This document shows positions 7,869-15,478 of a stretch of DNA of 64,000 bases, piece after piece; position 1 is the first letter of the stretch, and each line of letters starts with the position of its first letter. This stretch comes from Micrococcaceae bacterium Sec5.8. Its GTDB lineage: Bacteria > Actinomycetota > Actinomycetes > Actinomycetales > Micrococcaceae. The notes below the pieces were generated by a model, which was not told the DNA's origin, made no database searches, and worked only from the letters and a program-made list of their open reading frames with translations. The stretch covers positions 3,596,001 through 3,660,000 of the forward strand of contig CP143429.1 in NCBI GenBank assembly GCA_039636775.1, read 5' to 3'. The position numbers and the translations under genes are program-made.

Positions 7869-7963
7869 AGTGGGCAGATCTCATGGCCACCAACGGGCAC
7901 TTTTCATGGCCGTCAGTGGGCAGTTCCGTGGCCGCCTACGGGCAGTTTTTCATGGCCGCTAAC
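7869..7963. repeat. 23-bp tandem repeats of an IS21-type end
   Basis: Three full 23-bp units begin at 7881, 7904 and 7927, with a partial unit from 7950 and the tail of another before 7881. Each contains ATGGCCG...GGGCAGTTT-like sequence. IS21-family elements carry several such repeats at their ends as transposase binding sites, and these lie upstream of the truncated istA. The array ends two bases before the stop of the dehydrogenase gene. Confidence 0.75.
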
Positions 7964-7964
7964 A

Positions 7965-8756
7965 TCAGAGCATTGCGGTCAGTACTCCGCCGTCAGCGCG
8001 CACGGCAGTTCCGTTTGTCGCGGAGGAAAGGGGACTTGAGAGATACACGGCGAGGTTCGCGATCTCGGCGGGCTCGATGAAGCGCTCGAGAAGAGATGTC
8101 TGGTTGCCACCAATGATCATTGCTTTCATCTCATCCACTGACATTCGCTGCGCCTCCGCAATCTCATGGATGGTACCGGCAACGCCGTCGGAGTAGGTCG
8201 GGCCGCCGAGGATCGTGTTGACCGTCACGCCGGTTCCGCGGGTGAGCTTAGCGAGACCGTTGCTCAAGGCGAGCATCCCTGCTTTCGTCACGCCGTAGTG
8301 CGTCATGTCAGCGGGTACGTTTACGCCTGATTCGCTGCCTACGAAAATGATCCGACCCCAGCCAGCATCGATCATCCCGGGTAGTAGCTCTCTGGAGAGC
8401 CGGACCCCGCTCATCACGTTTACCGCGAAATAACGAGACCATTCATCGTCAGATATTTCAGTGAAGGGCTTCAGCCCGAAGAGACCGACGTTATTGACAA
8501 GGATGTCGACGGTCCCGAGCGTGCTGAGCAGGCTCTGCACCGCTGAGGCGTCTGTTAAGTCCGCCGCAATGCCAGTAACGACTCCGCTAGGCACTTCGGC
8601 CTGAAGGGTCTTCACCGCTTGCTGGAGGCGGCTGGCGTCGCGGCCGTTGATTACCACCTCGGCCCCTTCTTGGAGGAGCGCCTTTGCGATCGAGTACCCA
8701 ATCCCTTGCGTTGACCCGCTTATAAAGGCGCGTTTGGTTGACAGCTGCATGTCCAT
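7965..8756 (-). CDS. Short-chain dehydrogenase/reductase
   Basis: 263 residues, a typical classical SDR using NAD(P). The cofactor loop SGSTQGIG is near residues 13-20, NNVG near 90, the catalytic Ser lies in GSESG, and the Tyr/Lys pair is in YGVTK; the C-terminus ends with the usual ADGG. The arrangement fits a soluble oxidoreductase of a small alcohol or ketone. It is transcribed away from the marR gene at 8846, and the shared intergenic region holds two operator-like inverted repeats, so MarR control is likely. The stop is adjacent to IS21 end repeats, so the last residues may have been altered. Confidence 0.85.
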   Translation of the reverse strand: MDMQLSTKRAFISGSTQGIGYSIAKALLQEGAEVVINGRDASRLQQAVKTLQAEVPSGVVTGIAADLTDASAVQSLLSTLGTVDILVNNVGLFGLKPFTEISDDEWSRYFAVNVMSGVRLSRELLPGMIDAGWGRIIFVGSESGVNVPADMTHYGVTKAGMLALSNGLAKLTRGTGVTVNTILGGPTYSDGVAGTIHEIAEAQRMSVDEMKAMIIGGNQTSLLERFIEPAEIANLAVYLSSPLSSATNGTAVRADGGVLTAML

Positions 8757-8776
8757 GGTCGTTCTAGCCTCTCATA

Positions 8777-8796
8777 TTACTTGCTCAGTCAAGTAA
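8777..8796. promoter_or_regulatory. MarR-type operator 1
   Basis: Inverted repeat TTACTTG / CAAGTAA with a six-base spacer, between the divergent SDR and marR genes. A second copy follows at 8812-8830. Such paired palindromes are usual targets of MarR regulators; binding is inferred. Confidence 0.65.
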
Positions 8797-8811
8797 GAAT
8801 AGACAAAATTG

Positions 8812-8830
8812 TTTGCCCAGTCAAGTAAAC
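8812..8830. promoter_or_regulatory. MarR-type operator 2
   Basis: Right half CAGTCAAGTAA is identical to operator 1 with a weaker left half (TTTGCC). It lies 16 bases before the marR ATG, consistent with autorepression. Confidence 0.55.
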
Positions 8831-8845
8831 AGGTACCCTGTATGC

Positions 8846-9355
8846 ATGACTGATTCCAGCGTCCCCAACCTCCTCACGGGAGATAACCTCACGTCGTGGG
8901 CAGCTCTTGCGACGGTATTGGAATGGCTGCCTGCTGCACTCGATGCGCCTTTGGTTCGTGAATTCGACCTCACGCACTTTGAGTACGGCATCCTCTTCGC
9001 CTTGGCTGACGCGCCGAACCGGACGCTGGGGATGACTGTCCTGGCCGGCTATGCCAATAGCTCGCTTTCTAGGCTCTCTCGAGCAGTATCGCGGATTGAG
9101 GGTCGCGGTTGGGTGCAGCGCAGTCGTGACCCCTTGGACGGGCGGTCGACTTTGGCATCCCTGACCGAGGCAGGGCTTGCGATGGTCGAAAAGGTCACTC
9201 CTGTGCATTCTCGGACCGTTACGAAATTGGTCTTAGAGCCTCTCACGGCCGCCCAACGGGGTCAGCTGCGCGATATCAGCCTTCGGATTCAACACGCGAT
9301 TCGGGAGCAGGAGAGTTGGCGGGCAACAAGCACCTTCTCTTCCGACACTGACTAA
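8846..9355 (+). CDS. MarR-family transcriptional regulator
   Basis: 169 residues from ATG 8846. The central winged helix (LGMTVLAGYANSSLSRLSRAVSRIEGRGWVQRSRDPLDGRS) is characteristic of MarR dimers that bind palindromic DNA and release it on binding a small phenolic or similar ligand. An upstream in-frame TTG at 8813 would place coding sequence over the operator and is less likely. It is divergent from the SDR and most likely represses both genes. The ligand is unknown. Confidence 0.85.
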   Translation: MTDSSVPNLLTGDNLTSWAALATVLEWLPAALDAPLVREFDLTHFEYGILFALADAPNRTLGMTVLAGYANSSLSRLSRAVSRIEGRGWVQRSRDPLDGRSTLASLTEAGLAMVEKVTPVHSRTVTKLVLEPLTAAQRGQLRDISLRIQHAIREQESWRATSTFSSDTD

Positions 9356-9456
9356 CCTCGATATTTCATCGGCAACGGCACGGGCCACAGGATCTCGAAA
9401 ATATAAGTTCTGCCGGAACGCCATTGCACTACGGATTGATGCTGGCGCCCCACAGC

Positions 9457-9486
9457 AGTCCCGTTAGTCGGTGGTTCAGCGGACGC
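9457..9486. repeat. Palindromic repeat, copy I
   Basis: AGTCCCGTTAGTCGGTGG then TTCAGCGGACGC: the same subtype as copy G. It lies downstream of marR and upstream of the VOC remnant. Confidence 0.6.
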
Positions 9487-9491
9487 CCTTC

Positions 9492-9519
9492 GTGACCGCA
9501 GGGTTTCTTCACCGGGCAG
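9492..9519. repeat. Palindromic repeat, copy J (degenerate, inverted)
   Basis: GTGACCGCAGGG...CTTCACCGGGC resembles the reverse complement of copy A at about 20 of 28 positions. It follows copy I directly. Confidence 0.4.
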
Positions 9520-9546
9520 GGGTCCGGCTCAAATAGAGTGGAACGC

Positions 9547-9841
9547 ATGAGTCTTGAATGGGAACAAGTAGTTGTCGATTCGGCACGCCCGGTCGAGCTC
9601 GGACGCTGGTGGGCCAACGCTTTGGGTTGGGTTGTGACCTTGGAGGCTGACGATGAGTTCGAAATTCGTTCTGCACCGGACCGGTTGCCAGGGTTGGTCT
9701 TCGTGCCGGTGGCGGATTCGAAGATAACGAAGAATCGTCTGCACCTCGATTTTCGTCCGGATGATCCAGCGGCCGAGGTCGAGCGGATGGTCGCTCTAGG
9801 TTCCCGCAGGGTCGACGTTGATCAAGGCGAGCAGCCTTGGA
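9547..9841 (+). pseudogene. VOC/glyoxalase-like gene, 3' end lost
   Basis: The frame starts at ATG 9547 and its first about 98 residues (WEQVVVDSARPVELGRWWA, LHLDFRPDD) match the VOC (glyoxalase/bleomycin-resistance fold) single-domain proteins of actinobacteria. The expected final strand with the last metal or ligand residue (normally after GEQPW) is missing, because the sequence joins a transposase fragment at about 9842. The frame continues to a stop at 10000-10002 through unrelated sequence, so any product would carry a foreign 54-residue tail. Confidence 0.75.
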
Positions 9842-10237
9842 CTGACGTAGCTGGTCGAAACGACGGTCCATCCACCGATAGGCGGTCGAACGGCTCACAC
9901 CCGCGTTTTTGGCTGCCTCACCAAGGCTTTCCCCGCGATCAAACGCCGCCCAAAAGCTGGCCTCCTCGTCAATATTCACCCGAAGGTGATGGCGGTCTTT
10001 GACCTGGCCGACGTCAGCTTCCCACGCCGCCAGCCGGGACGTGCTGAACCCGAGCTCCGCTGTCGTCTCGGTCGGAGTCTTGCCGTTGCGACGCAGGCGC
10101 AAGTATTCCTCGCGCAGCCAGCGGTAGCCGACTTCCTTATCAATGCCAGCATGTCGGGCGGACGGTCTGAGACCGTGCCCGTGCTTAATCGAAGCAAGAA
10201 ACCGGATGCCTGCTGCTGAAGAGGAGCTGAGATACAT
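9842..10237 (-). pseudogene. N-terminal fragment of a transposase (IS30-like, HTH part)
   Basis: About 132 residues from ATG 10237 match the N-terminal, non-catalytic part of actinobacterial IS30-like transposases with two helix-turn-helix units (GIDKEVGYRWLREEYLRLRR and EAAKNAGVSRSTAYRWMDRRF). The DDE catalytic domain is absent, because homology stops at the junction with the VOC remnant. It is unrelated in sequence to the intact IS30 element at 3801-5013. Confidence 0.75.
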
Positions 10238-10244
10238 GTCGAAC

Positions 10245-10261
10245 CACCTTGAAAGAAGGTG
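10245..10261. promoter_or_regulatory. Short inverted repeat before the resolvase remnant
   Basis: CACCTT and AAGGTG are separated by five bases. It may be part of a recombination (res) site or of an operator for the resolvase downstream. The role is a guess from position. Confidence 0.3.
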
Positions 10262-10311
10262 TTGCTTCGATCAACAGAATCCCGCGAGCCTTATACGCTA
10301 CAGTCCGAAGC

Positions 10312-10884
10312 CTGCTCATCGGCTAGGCCCGCTGCTCAACCAGCACCCAGGACCTCACCGCCCAACACCGTGGCCTCCACGCCCTCGGCGTTGACGCCGA
10401 GATGGTCCACGTCCACCACGGATTCACCGGCACCAAACGCGACCGACCCGGGCTGGGCAAAGCTCTCGCGGCGTGCCTCGGCGGCGACACCTTCGTGGTG
10501 ATCAAACTTGACCGTCTAGCTCGGTCCCTGCCGGATGCCAGGGATATCGCCGACGAACTCACACGCAAGGGCGTGACCCTCAACATCGGCGGCAGCATCC
10601 ACAACCCCCATGACCCGGTTGGAAAGCTGCTGTTCAACGTCCTGGGAATGGTCGAAGAATTCGAATCCGACCTCATCCGCGCCCGGACCCGCGAAGGCAT
10701 GGCGGTGGCGAAGGCCAAAGGCAAGCTTCTAGGCCGACAGCCCAAACTCTCCAAAAAGCAGGCAACACACCTCGTGGGCCTTCACCGGGGCGGCACACAC
10801 ACCACAACGGAGATCGCCGAATTCTTCGGCGTCGCCCGCTCCACCGTCTACCGGGCCATCCAGCTCGCCGCGCCGGCCACGTGA
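10312..10884 (+). pseudogene. Serine resolvase with an in-frame TAG
   Basis: Read from a CTG at 10312, the frame encodes LLIG, then TAG (10324-10326), then ARCSTSTQDLTAQ and the rest of a small serine recombinase. The TAG occupies the place of the conserved Tyr in the GYARxS motif (TAC to TAG). The catalytic Ser (TCA 10336-10338) lies after it, and the next usable start is ATG 10402, which would remove that Ser. The remainder, including LDRLARSLPDARDI, the long E helix and the C-terminal HTH (TTEIAEFFGVARSTVYRAI), is intact. It is an inactivated Tn3/IS607-type resolvase or invertase. Confidence 0.75.
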
Positions 10885-11185
10885 TCTCCTCCCCCAGCGA
10901 GCCGGCGCATCGTGAACACCGGCTCGGCACGGCATGGACGCTCAATTCCGCGCCGCCACTACCAAGAGCTGCCCCGACACCCTCATTCAAAGCTTCCCGA
11001 GACACTGACGCCGGGACCCCGGACAACGCCTACGCGAGCCGCTAGGTACCCTGACGTTGACGTTTCGTGCAGGCGGCTCCCGACCAAAGTGACGCTTTGC
11101 GCAGGGGACTTCGGACGCCAGGCGTCCATAACCGACTGCACAACTGCCGTACTCCCGGGACAGCTCGTGCAGACAACTTCAGGAA
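10885..11185. other. Intergenic stretch with a small perfect palindrome
   Basis: No credible gene. GGACGCC and GGCGTCC flank a single A at 11113-11127, reminiscent of one arm of the palindromic repeats. It may mark an old element boundary. Confidence 0.35.
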
Positions 11186-11425
11186 GTGACAGCCAGGGCA
11201 GCCGGCGCCCGGACCCCGCGTGTCACTGCACTGCCCGGCTGGGCGCTCAAGGCTCTGGGGGTGTTTTCCGCGAACATGCGCGAACTCACCGAGACTCTCT
11301 ACCAGTTTGATCGCCCGTTCGTTATGGATTCGGCCGCCGGCCAATCCGCCTTGGGACTGGCACCGACCCCCCTCGACGAAGCGGCCGCCGCCACTGTGGC
11401 CTGGTGGAGGGACCAGAGACAATGA
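11186..11425 (+). pseudogene. C-terminal fragment of an NAD-dependent epimerase/dehydratase
   Basis: About 79 residues from a GTG. From PRVTALPGWALKALGVF onward it matches the C-terminal end of extended SDR proteins (MRELTETLYQFDRPFVMDSAAG, LGLAPTPLDEAAAATVAWWR). The nucleotide-binding N-terminal two thirds are absent, so this is a relic left at the border between the mobile region and the conserved chromosome. Confidence 0.65.
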
Positions 11426-11449
11426 CGGCGGCCGCTGCGGCGGGAAGGG

Positions 11450-13672
11450 TTACCGGACGCCTGCCTCCGCAGATTCCGGTTCCGTGGCAGCGTGGCGGCC
11501 CCGCGCGGGGGTGTTGGTCCCAACGCGGCCCAGCTTGCTCGGCCACCAGATCCGCGGGCCAATATCATAGGCCAGGGCCGGGACCAGCAGAGAGCGGACC
11601 AGGACGGTATCCAGCAGCACCCCAAAGGCGACGATGAAAGCGAGCTGCACCAGGAACATGATGGGGATGACACCCAGTGCTGCGAAGGTGGCCGCGAGGA
11701 CCACGCCGGCGGAGGTGATGACACCGCCGGTTACCACGAGTCCGCGCAGGATGCCCGCACGGGTGCCGTGCTTGAGTGATTCCTCCCGGACCCGGCTCAT
11801 CAGGAAGATGTTGTAGTCCACGCCCAGGGCCACGAGGAAGACGAAACCGAAAAGTGGGACGGTGGCGTCGGCTCCCGGGAATCCAAAGATGTTATTGAAG
11901 ACGAAGGCCGAGACGCCCATCGCCGCACCGTAGGACAGGACCACCGAGGCGACCAGCAGGACCGGGGCCAGCACCGAACGCAGCAGCAGCATCAGGATGA
12001 CCAGGATGACGGCGAGGACCACGGGGATGATCGTGACGAGGTCGCGCTGGGCTGTGGTGTTGGTGTCCAGTGCGGTTGCGGTCACACCGCCGACGAGGGC
12101 GCCGCTGTCGATCTGTTTCAGGTCCTGCCGGAGGACCACCACCACGCCTTCGGCCTCATTGGAGTCGGCCGCAAAGTTCAGCGTCGCGTTGATCAGGACC
12201 CTGCCGTCCCGCACCGCGGGTTCCGTGGGAGGCGCCGGGGCGCCGGGAGCAGCAGGCGCACCGGTGATGGGCGCGCCGCCGTCGGCCATCAGGTAGGCGT
12301 CCCCGACGCCGGCGGTCGCCCTCGTCTTGTCCAGCACCTCCTGGGCCTTGGCCTGGTCCGTGACGATCACCGCGGGGCTGCCGGAGCCGGCGTCGAAGTG
12401 GCGGGCCAGGGATTCCTGGCCATCGACGGCATTGGAGGCTGTGAGGATGACGGCCGTCTGTGGAACGCCGTTGGCCTTGAGTTGCAGGACACCCGCGGAA
12501 GCCACCAGGAGCAGCAACACTGAGGTGACCCAGACGATTCGGGGGCGGCGGGAGACGAGGGAACCGGTGGCGCGCCAGAGGCCCTTCTGGCCTTCGAGCC
12601 CGGTCACGAGTTCGGGCTCGCGCTCGGTCTCCGGCAGCAGCTTGGGGCGGAAGGGCCAGAACGCGGCGCGGCCCAGCAGTGCCATCAACGCGGGCAGCAG
12701 GGTCAGTGCGGCGAAGAGTGAGCACAGGATGCCCGCGGCGGCCACGGGGCCGAGGGCTTTGTTCGAGTTAAGGTCGGAGAAGAGCAGGCACAGCAGGGCG
12801 ATAATGACCGTGGCGCCGGACGCCAGAATCGGCTCCCAGGCCGCCTTCCACGCTGTGAGCGCAGCTGTTGTGCGGTCGGTGGTGTGGGTCAGCGCCTCGC
12901 GGAAGCGCGCCACATAGAGCAGCGCGTAGTCCGTGGCGGCGCCGATTACCAGGATGGACAGGATGCCCTGGCTTTGCCCGTTGAGCTGGATCCAGCCGAG
13001 CTTGGCCATGCCAAAGACCAGCAGGATGGCGGCGCAAAGCGCAAAGACCGAGGTGAAGAGAACGGCGATGGGCAGCAGCAGCGAGCGGTAGACGATCAGC
13101 AGGATCACGAAGACGGCGCCGAGGGCCACAAGCAAGAGAATGCCGTCAATGCCGGCGAACGCGCTCACAAGGTCCGCCGTGAGTCCGGCCGGGCCGGTCA
13201 CAAAGGTTCGCATTCCCGCCGGGGCGGAAGCCTGCACCTCGTCGCGGAGTTCCTTGACGACGTCCTTCACCTCGCTGGAGGAATTGATGGGAACCACAAA
13301 CTGCACCGCTTTGGCATCCTCTGACGGGATGGGGCCGATGACAGTGCTGCCGGCCTGCAGGGCTTCAAATTGGCCCTTGAGGGCAGCGGCCTCGCCGAGT
13401 TGGGCAGGAGTGAACGCGGAGTCGCTCTCGATGACAATGACGGCGGGAATTTCGTTGGAGTCCCGGAACTTCGTCTGCCAGTCCTGGGCCTCCGTCGCCT
13501 CGGCTCCGGCAGGCAGGAAGGATGCCTGGTCATTCGAGGAGACCTCGCTGAGCCGGCCAAAGGTGGGTCCGCCGATCCCGGCAATGGCCAGCCAGGTGAT
13601 GACAAGCAGGACCGGTATAAGCCAGCGCAACCAGAAGGGGACGCGGGCGCTGCCGTGAGGTGTCGTTTTCAT
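11450..13672 (-). CDS. MMPL/RND-family membrane transporter
   Basis: About 740 residues, the usual size for actinobacterial MMPL proteins, which use the proton gradient to export lipids or hydrophobic compounds. Two similar halves each have one long outer loop and a group of membrane helices; the proton-relay Asp is seen in GAATDYALLYVARFRE and again in ALGVDYNIFLMSRVREE. I chose ATG 13672 because the first membrane helix follows directly and AAGGA precedes it; the open frame runs back to 13924 across the operator and is not coding there. It is divergent from a marR-SDR operon with a perfect palindrome between. The TAA stop is formed by a GTCCGGTAA piece resembling a half palindromic repeat. 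Confidence 0.9.
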   Translation of the reverse strand: MKTTPHGSARVPFWLRWLIPVLLVITWLAIAGIGGPTFGRLSEVSSNDQASFLPAGAEATEAQDWQTKFRDSNEIPAVIVIESDSAFTPAQLGEAAALKGQFEALQAGSTVIGPIPSEDAKAVQFVVPINSSSEVKDVVKELRDEVQASAPAGMRTFVTGPAGLTADLVSAFAGIDGILLLVALGAVFVILLIVYRSLLLPIAVLFTSVFALCAAILLVFGMAKLGWIQLNGQSQGILSILVIGAATDYALLYVARFREALTHTTDRTTAALTAWKAAWEPILASGATVIIALLCLLFSDLNSNKALGPVAAAGILCSLFAALTLLPALMALLGRAAFWPFRPKLLPETEREPELVTGLEGQKGLWRATGSLVSRRPRIVWVTSVLLLLVASAGVLQLKANGVPQTAVILTASNAVDGQESLARHFDAGSGSPAVIVTDQAKAQEVLDKTRATAGVGDAYLMADGGAPITGAPAAPGAPAPPTEPAVRDGRVLINATLNFAADSNEAEGVVVVLRQDLKQIDSGALVGGVTATALDTNTTAQRDLVTIIPVVLAVILVILMLLLRSVLAPVLLVASVVLSYGAAMGVSAFVFNNIFGFPGADATVPLFGFVFLVALGVDYNIFLMSRVREESLKHGTRAGILRGLVVTGGVITSAGVVLAATFAALGVIPIMFLVQLAFIVAFGVLLDTVLVRSLLVPALAYDIGPRIWWPSKLGRVGTNTPARGRHAATEPESAEAGVR

Positions 13673-13723
13673 GGGTCCTTCTAGTGCATGCTGGGGAGGA
13701 GTAGAATTGAGTCCATAATAGAC

Positions 13724-13742
13724 TATCTCCACAATGGAGATA
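13724..13742. promoter_or_regulatory. Perfect MarR-type operator TATCTCCA/TGGAGATA
   Basis: A perfect 8+8 inverted repeat with a three-base spacer, between the divergent MMPL and marR genes. It lies 52 bases before the MMPL start codon, where a bound dimer would block transcription. Confidence 0.75.
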
Positions 13743-13878
13743 ACCCGCCGGGTTGAATTCGTCTCAACATTTCGTTGGCAATGGCTGCCCTCGTTGCGCG
13801 TCCGCTGAAGTAAACTCCGGAGGGCGCCGTCGTCGGAGTTCGGGCTGCCAGGCCAAAGCAGAGAAAGGAAGGTCCGTT

Positions 13879-14397
13879 GTGAGCGTTGATCGGCCGGAAC
13901 GCCGCGGCCCTGCCGGCCCGCCACCGCTGGTCATGCTGCTCCAGGAGTTCAGCCTTGAAGCCAACCGCTACGCTGATGCCGCCGGCAGCCGCAACGACAT
14001 GCACCGGACAGACCTCAACGCCTTGTCCGTGATCATGCAGCACACCGCCCGGAACCAGATCGTCACCCCCGGCGTGCTCCGCAAGGAACTCCACCTGAGT
14101 TCCCCGGCCACCACAGCCCTGATCGACCGGCTGCACAACTCAGGCCACGTGGTCCGCGAACGGCAGGGCCCGGACCGCCGCCAGGTCCAGCTCCGCATGA
14201 CTCCCAAGGCTTACCGCGACGGCGGTGCCATGTTCCAGCCACTCGCACGCCATATGGCCGCCGCGCTGGCCGAATTCACTCCGGCGGAACTGGATCTCGC
14301 CACCCGGTTCATGACGTCCATGGTTGAGGCGACGGTCAAAGCCGGGCGCGAGGCGGCCGGGGAGCATGCGACGCCTTCGGCAGGCCCGCGTTCATGA
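13879..14397 (+). CDS. MarR-family transcriptional regulator
   Basis: 172 residues from GTG 13879, which follows AAAGGAAGG at proper spacing; the upstream open frame to 13753 is probably untranslated. The winged-helix core (TPGVLRKELHLSSPATTALIDRLHNSGHVVRERQGPDRRQVQLRMT) is clear. It is divergent from the MMPL exporter and overlaps the SDR gene by ATGA, so it probably represses the exporter and its own operon through the palindrome at 13724-13742. Confidence 0.88.
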   Translation: MSVDRPERRGPAGPPPLVMLLQEFSLEANRYADAAGSRNDMHRTDLNALSVIMQHTARNQIVTPGVLRKELHLSSPATTALIDRLHNSGHVVRERQGPDRRQVQLRMTPKAYRDGGAMFQPLARHMAAALAEFTPAELDLATRFMTSMVEATVKAGREAAGEHATPSAGPRS

Positions 14398-15383
14398 CAT
14401 GCCGGCCGGATCACGACGGGAAGCATATGGACTACTTCAGCACTGAATTCGGCCGGTTCAGCACGGCTGCAGAAGTGGCGGCCGGCGTCGATCTCTCCGG
14501 ACGGTCAGCGATCGTGACTGGAGCCGCGTCCGGAATCGGCGCCGAGACCGCACGCGCGTTGGCCCAGACGGGGGCAGCTGTGACCCTCGCGGTGCGCAAT
14601 ATGGACGCCGGCCGCAAAGCCGCCCAACGTATTGCAGCAGTCACGGCCAACCCGCGGGTGCGGGCCGCCGAACTCGACCTTGCCGACATGGACTCCGTCG
14701 ACGCGTTCACCTCCCGCTGGAACGGACCCCTGCATATCCTGGTCAATAACGCCGGGATCATGATGGCCCCGGAGTCCTACACGCCCCAGGGGTGGGAGTT
14801 GCAGTTTGCAACCAACCATCTGGGCCACTTTGCCCTCGCCTGCGGGCTTCAGCCTGCCCTGGCAGCGGACGGAGCCGCACGCATCGTCGTCGTCAGCTCC
14901 TCCGGACACGGCGACTCCCCCGTGATCTTCGACGATTTGTTCTTCAACCGCAGACCGTACGATGCCGGAGCCGCCTACGGGCAGTCCAAGACCGCCAACG
15001 TGCTCTTTGCCGTCGAAGCCACCCGCCGGTGGGCGGCAGATGGCATCACCGCGAACGCGCTCATGCCCGGCGGCGTCTGGACGAATCTCCAACGCCACTG
15101 GGATCCCGCGGTCCTCGCTGCGATCAAAGCGCAGGTTCTGCAGGCGGGCTTGCCGGTCAAATCGGTGGAACAAGGCGCCGCCACCTCCGTACTCCTTGCC
15201 ACTGCGGCCACGCTCGAAGGAATCGGCGGACGGTATTTCGAAGACTGCAACGAAGCCCAAACCGTCTCCCGGATAACCGATGGGCTCCACGGAGTCCTCG
15301 ACTACGCCCTTGACGCGGAGACCGCTCACCGGCTGTGGGATGTCTCGGCGGAATTGCTGGAAGCAGCCAGGTCCCGACGCTGA
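14394..15383 (+). CDS. SDR oxidoreductase, retinol dehydrogenase-like
   Basis: 329 residues, longer than classical SDRs and typical of the retinol dehydrogenase / WW-domain oxidoreductase-like group. Motifs: TGAASGIG cofactor loop (about residue 41), NNAG, catalytic Ser in VVSSSGHG, and YGQSK. It starts within the marR stop codon (ATGA), so it is co-translated; an internal ATG at 14427 with GGAAG upstream is an alternative start. Its link with a MarR/MMPL pair suggests a role in handling a toxic hydrophobic compound, which is inference. Confidence 0.85.
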   Translation: MTCRPDHDGKHMDYFSTEFGRFSTAAEVAAGVDLSGRSAIVTGAASGIGAETARALAQTGAAVTLAVRNMDAGRKAAQRIAAVTANPRVRAAELDLADMDSVDAFTSRWNGPLHILVNNAGIMMAPESYTPQGWELQFATNHLGHFALACGLQPALAADGAARIVVVSSSGHGDSPVIFDDLFFNRRPYDAGAAYGQSKTANVLFAVEATRRWAADGITANALMPGGVWTNLQRHWDPAVLAAIKAQVLQAGLPVKSVEQGAATSVLLATAATLEGIGGRYFEDCNEAQTVSRITDGLHGVLDYALDAETAHRLWDVSAELLEAARSRR

Positions 15384-15399
15384 GCCAAGCGATCCGGGA

Positions 15400-15463
15400 C
15401 TTTGTCAACACTGGGCTTTGTCGGCGCTGGGCTTTATTGGGGCTGAGCTTTGTCTGCACTGAG
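15400..15463. repeat. 16-bp tandem repeat, four units
   Basis: Four head-to-tail units beginning CTTT and ending CTGGG or CTGAG (15400, 15416, 15432, 15448), diverged from each other at several positions. They occupy most of the gap between the SDR stop and the methyltransferase start, ending 15 bases before its ATG. Confidence 0.7.
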
Positions 15464-15478
15464 CGGTAGCGTTTGCTT

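Noticed and set aside
7869..7963. Possible CRISPR array
   Set aside because: Repeats are directly tandem at 23-bp spacing with no unique spacers and no cas genes; IS21 end repeats explain them better.
247..9519. Classical integron attC array
   Set aside because: No integron integrase, no GTTRRRY/RYYYAAC core sites, and genes point both ways; the gene-cassette idea is kept only as an open hypothesis.
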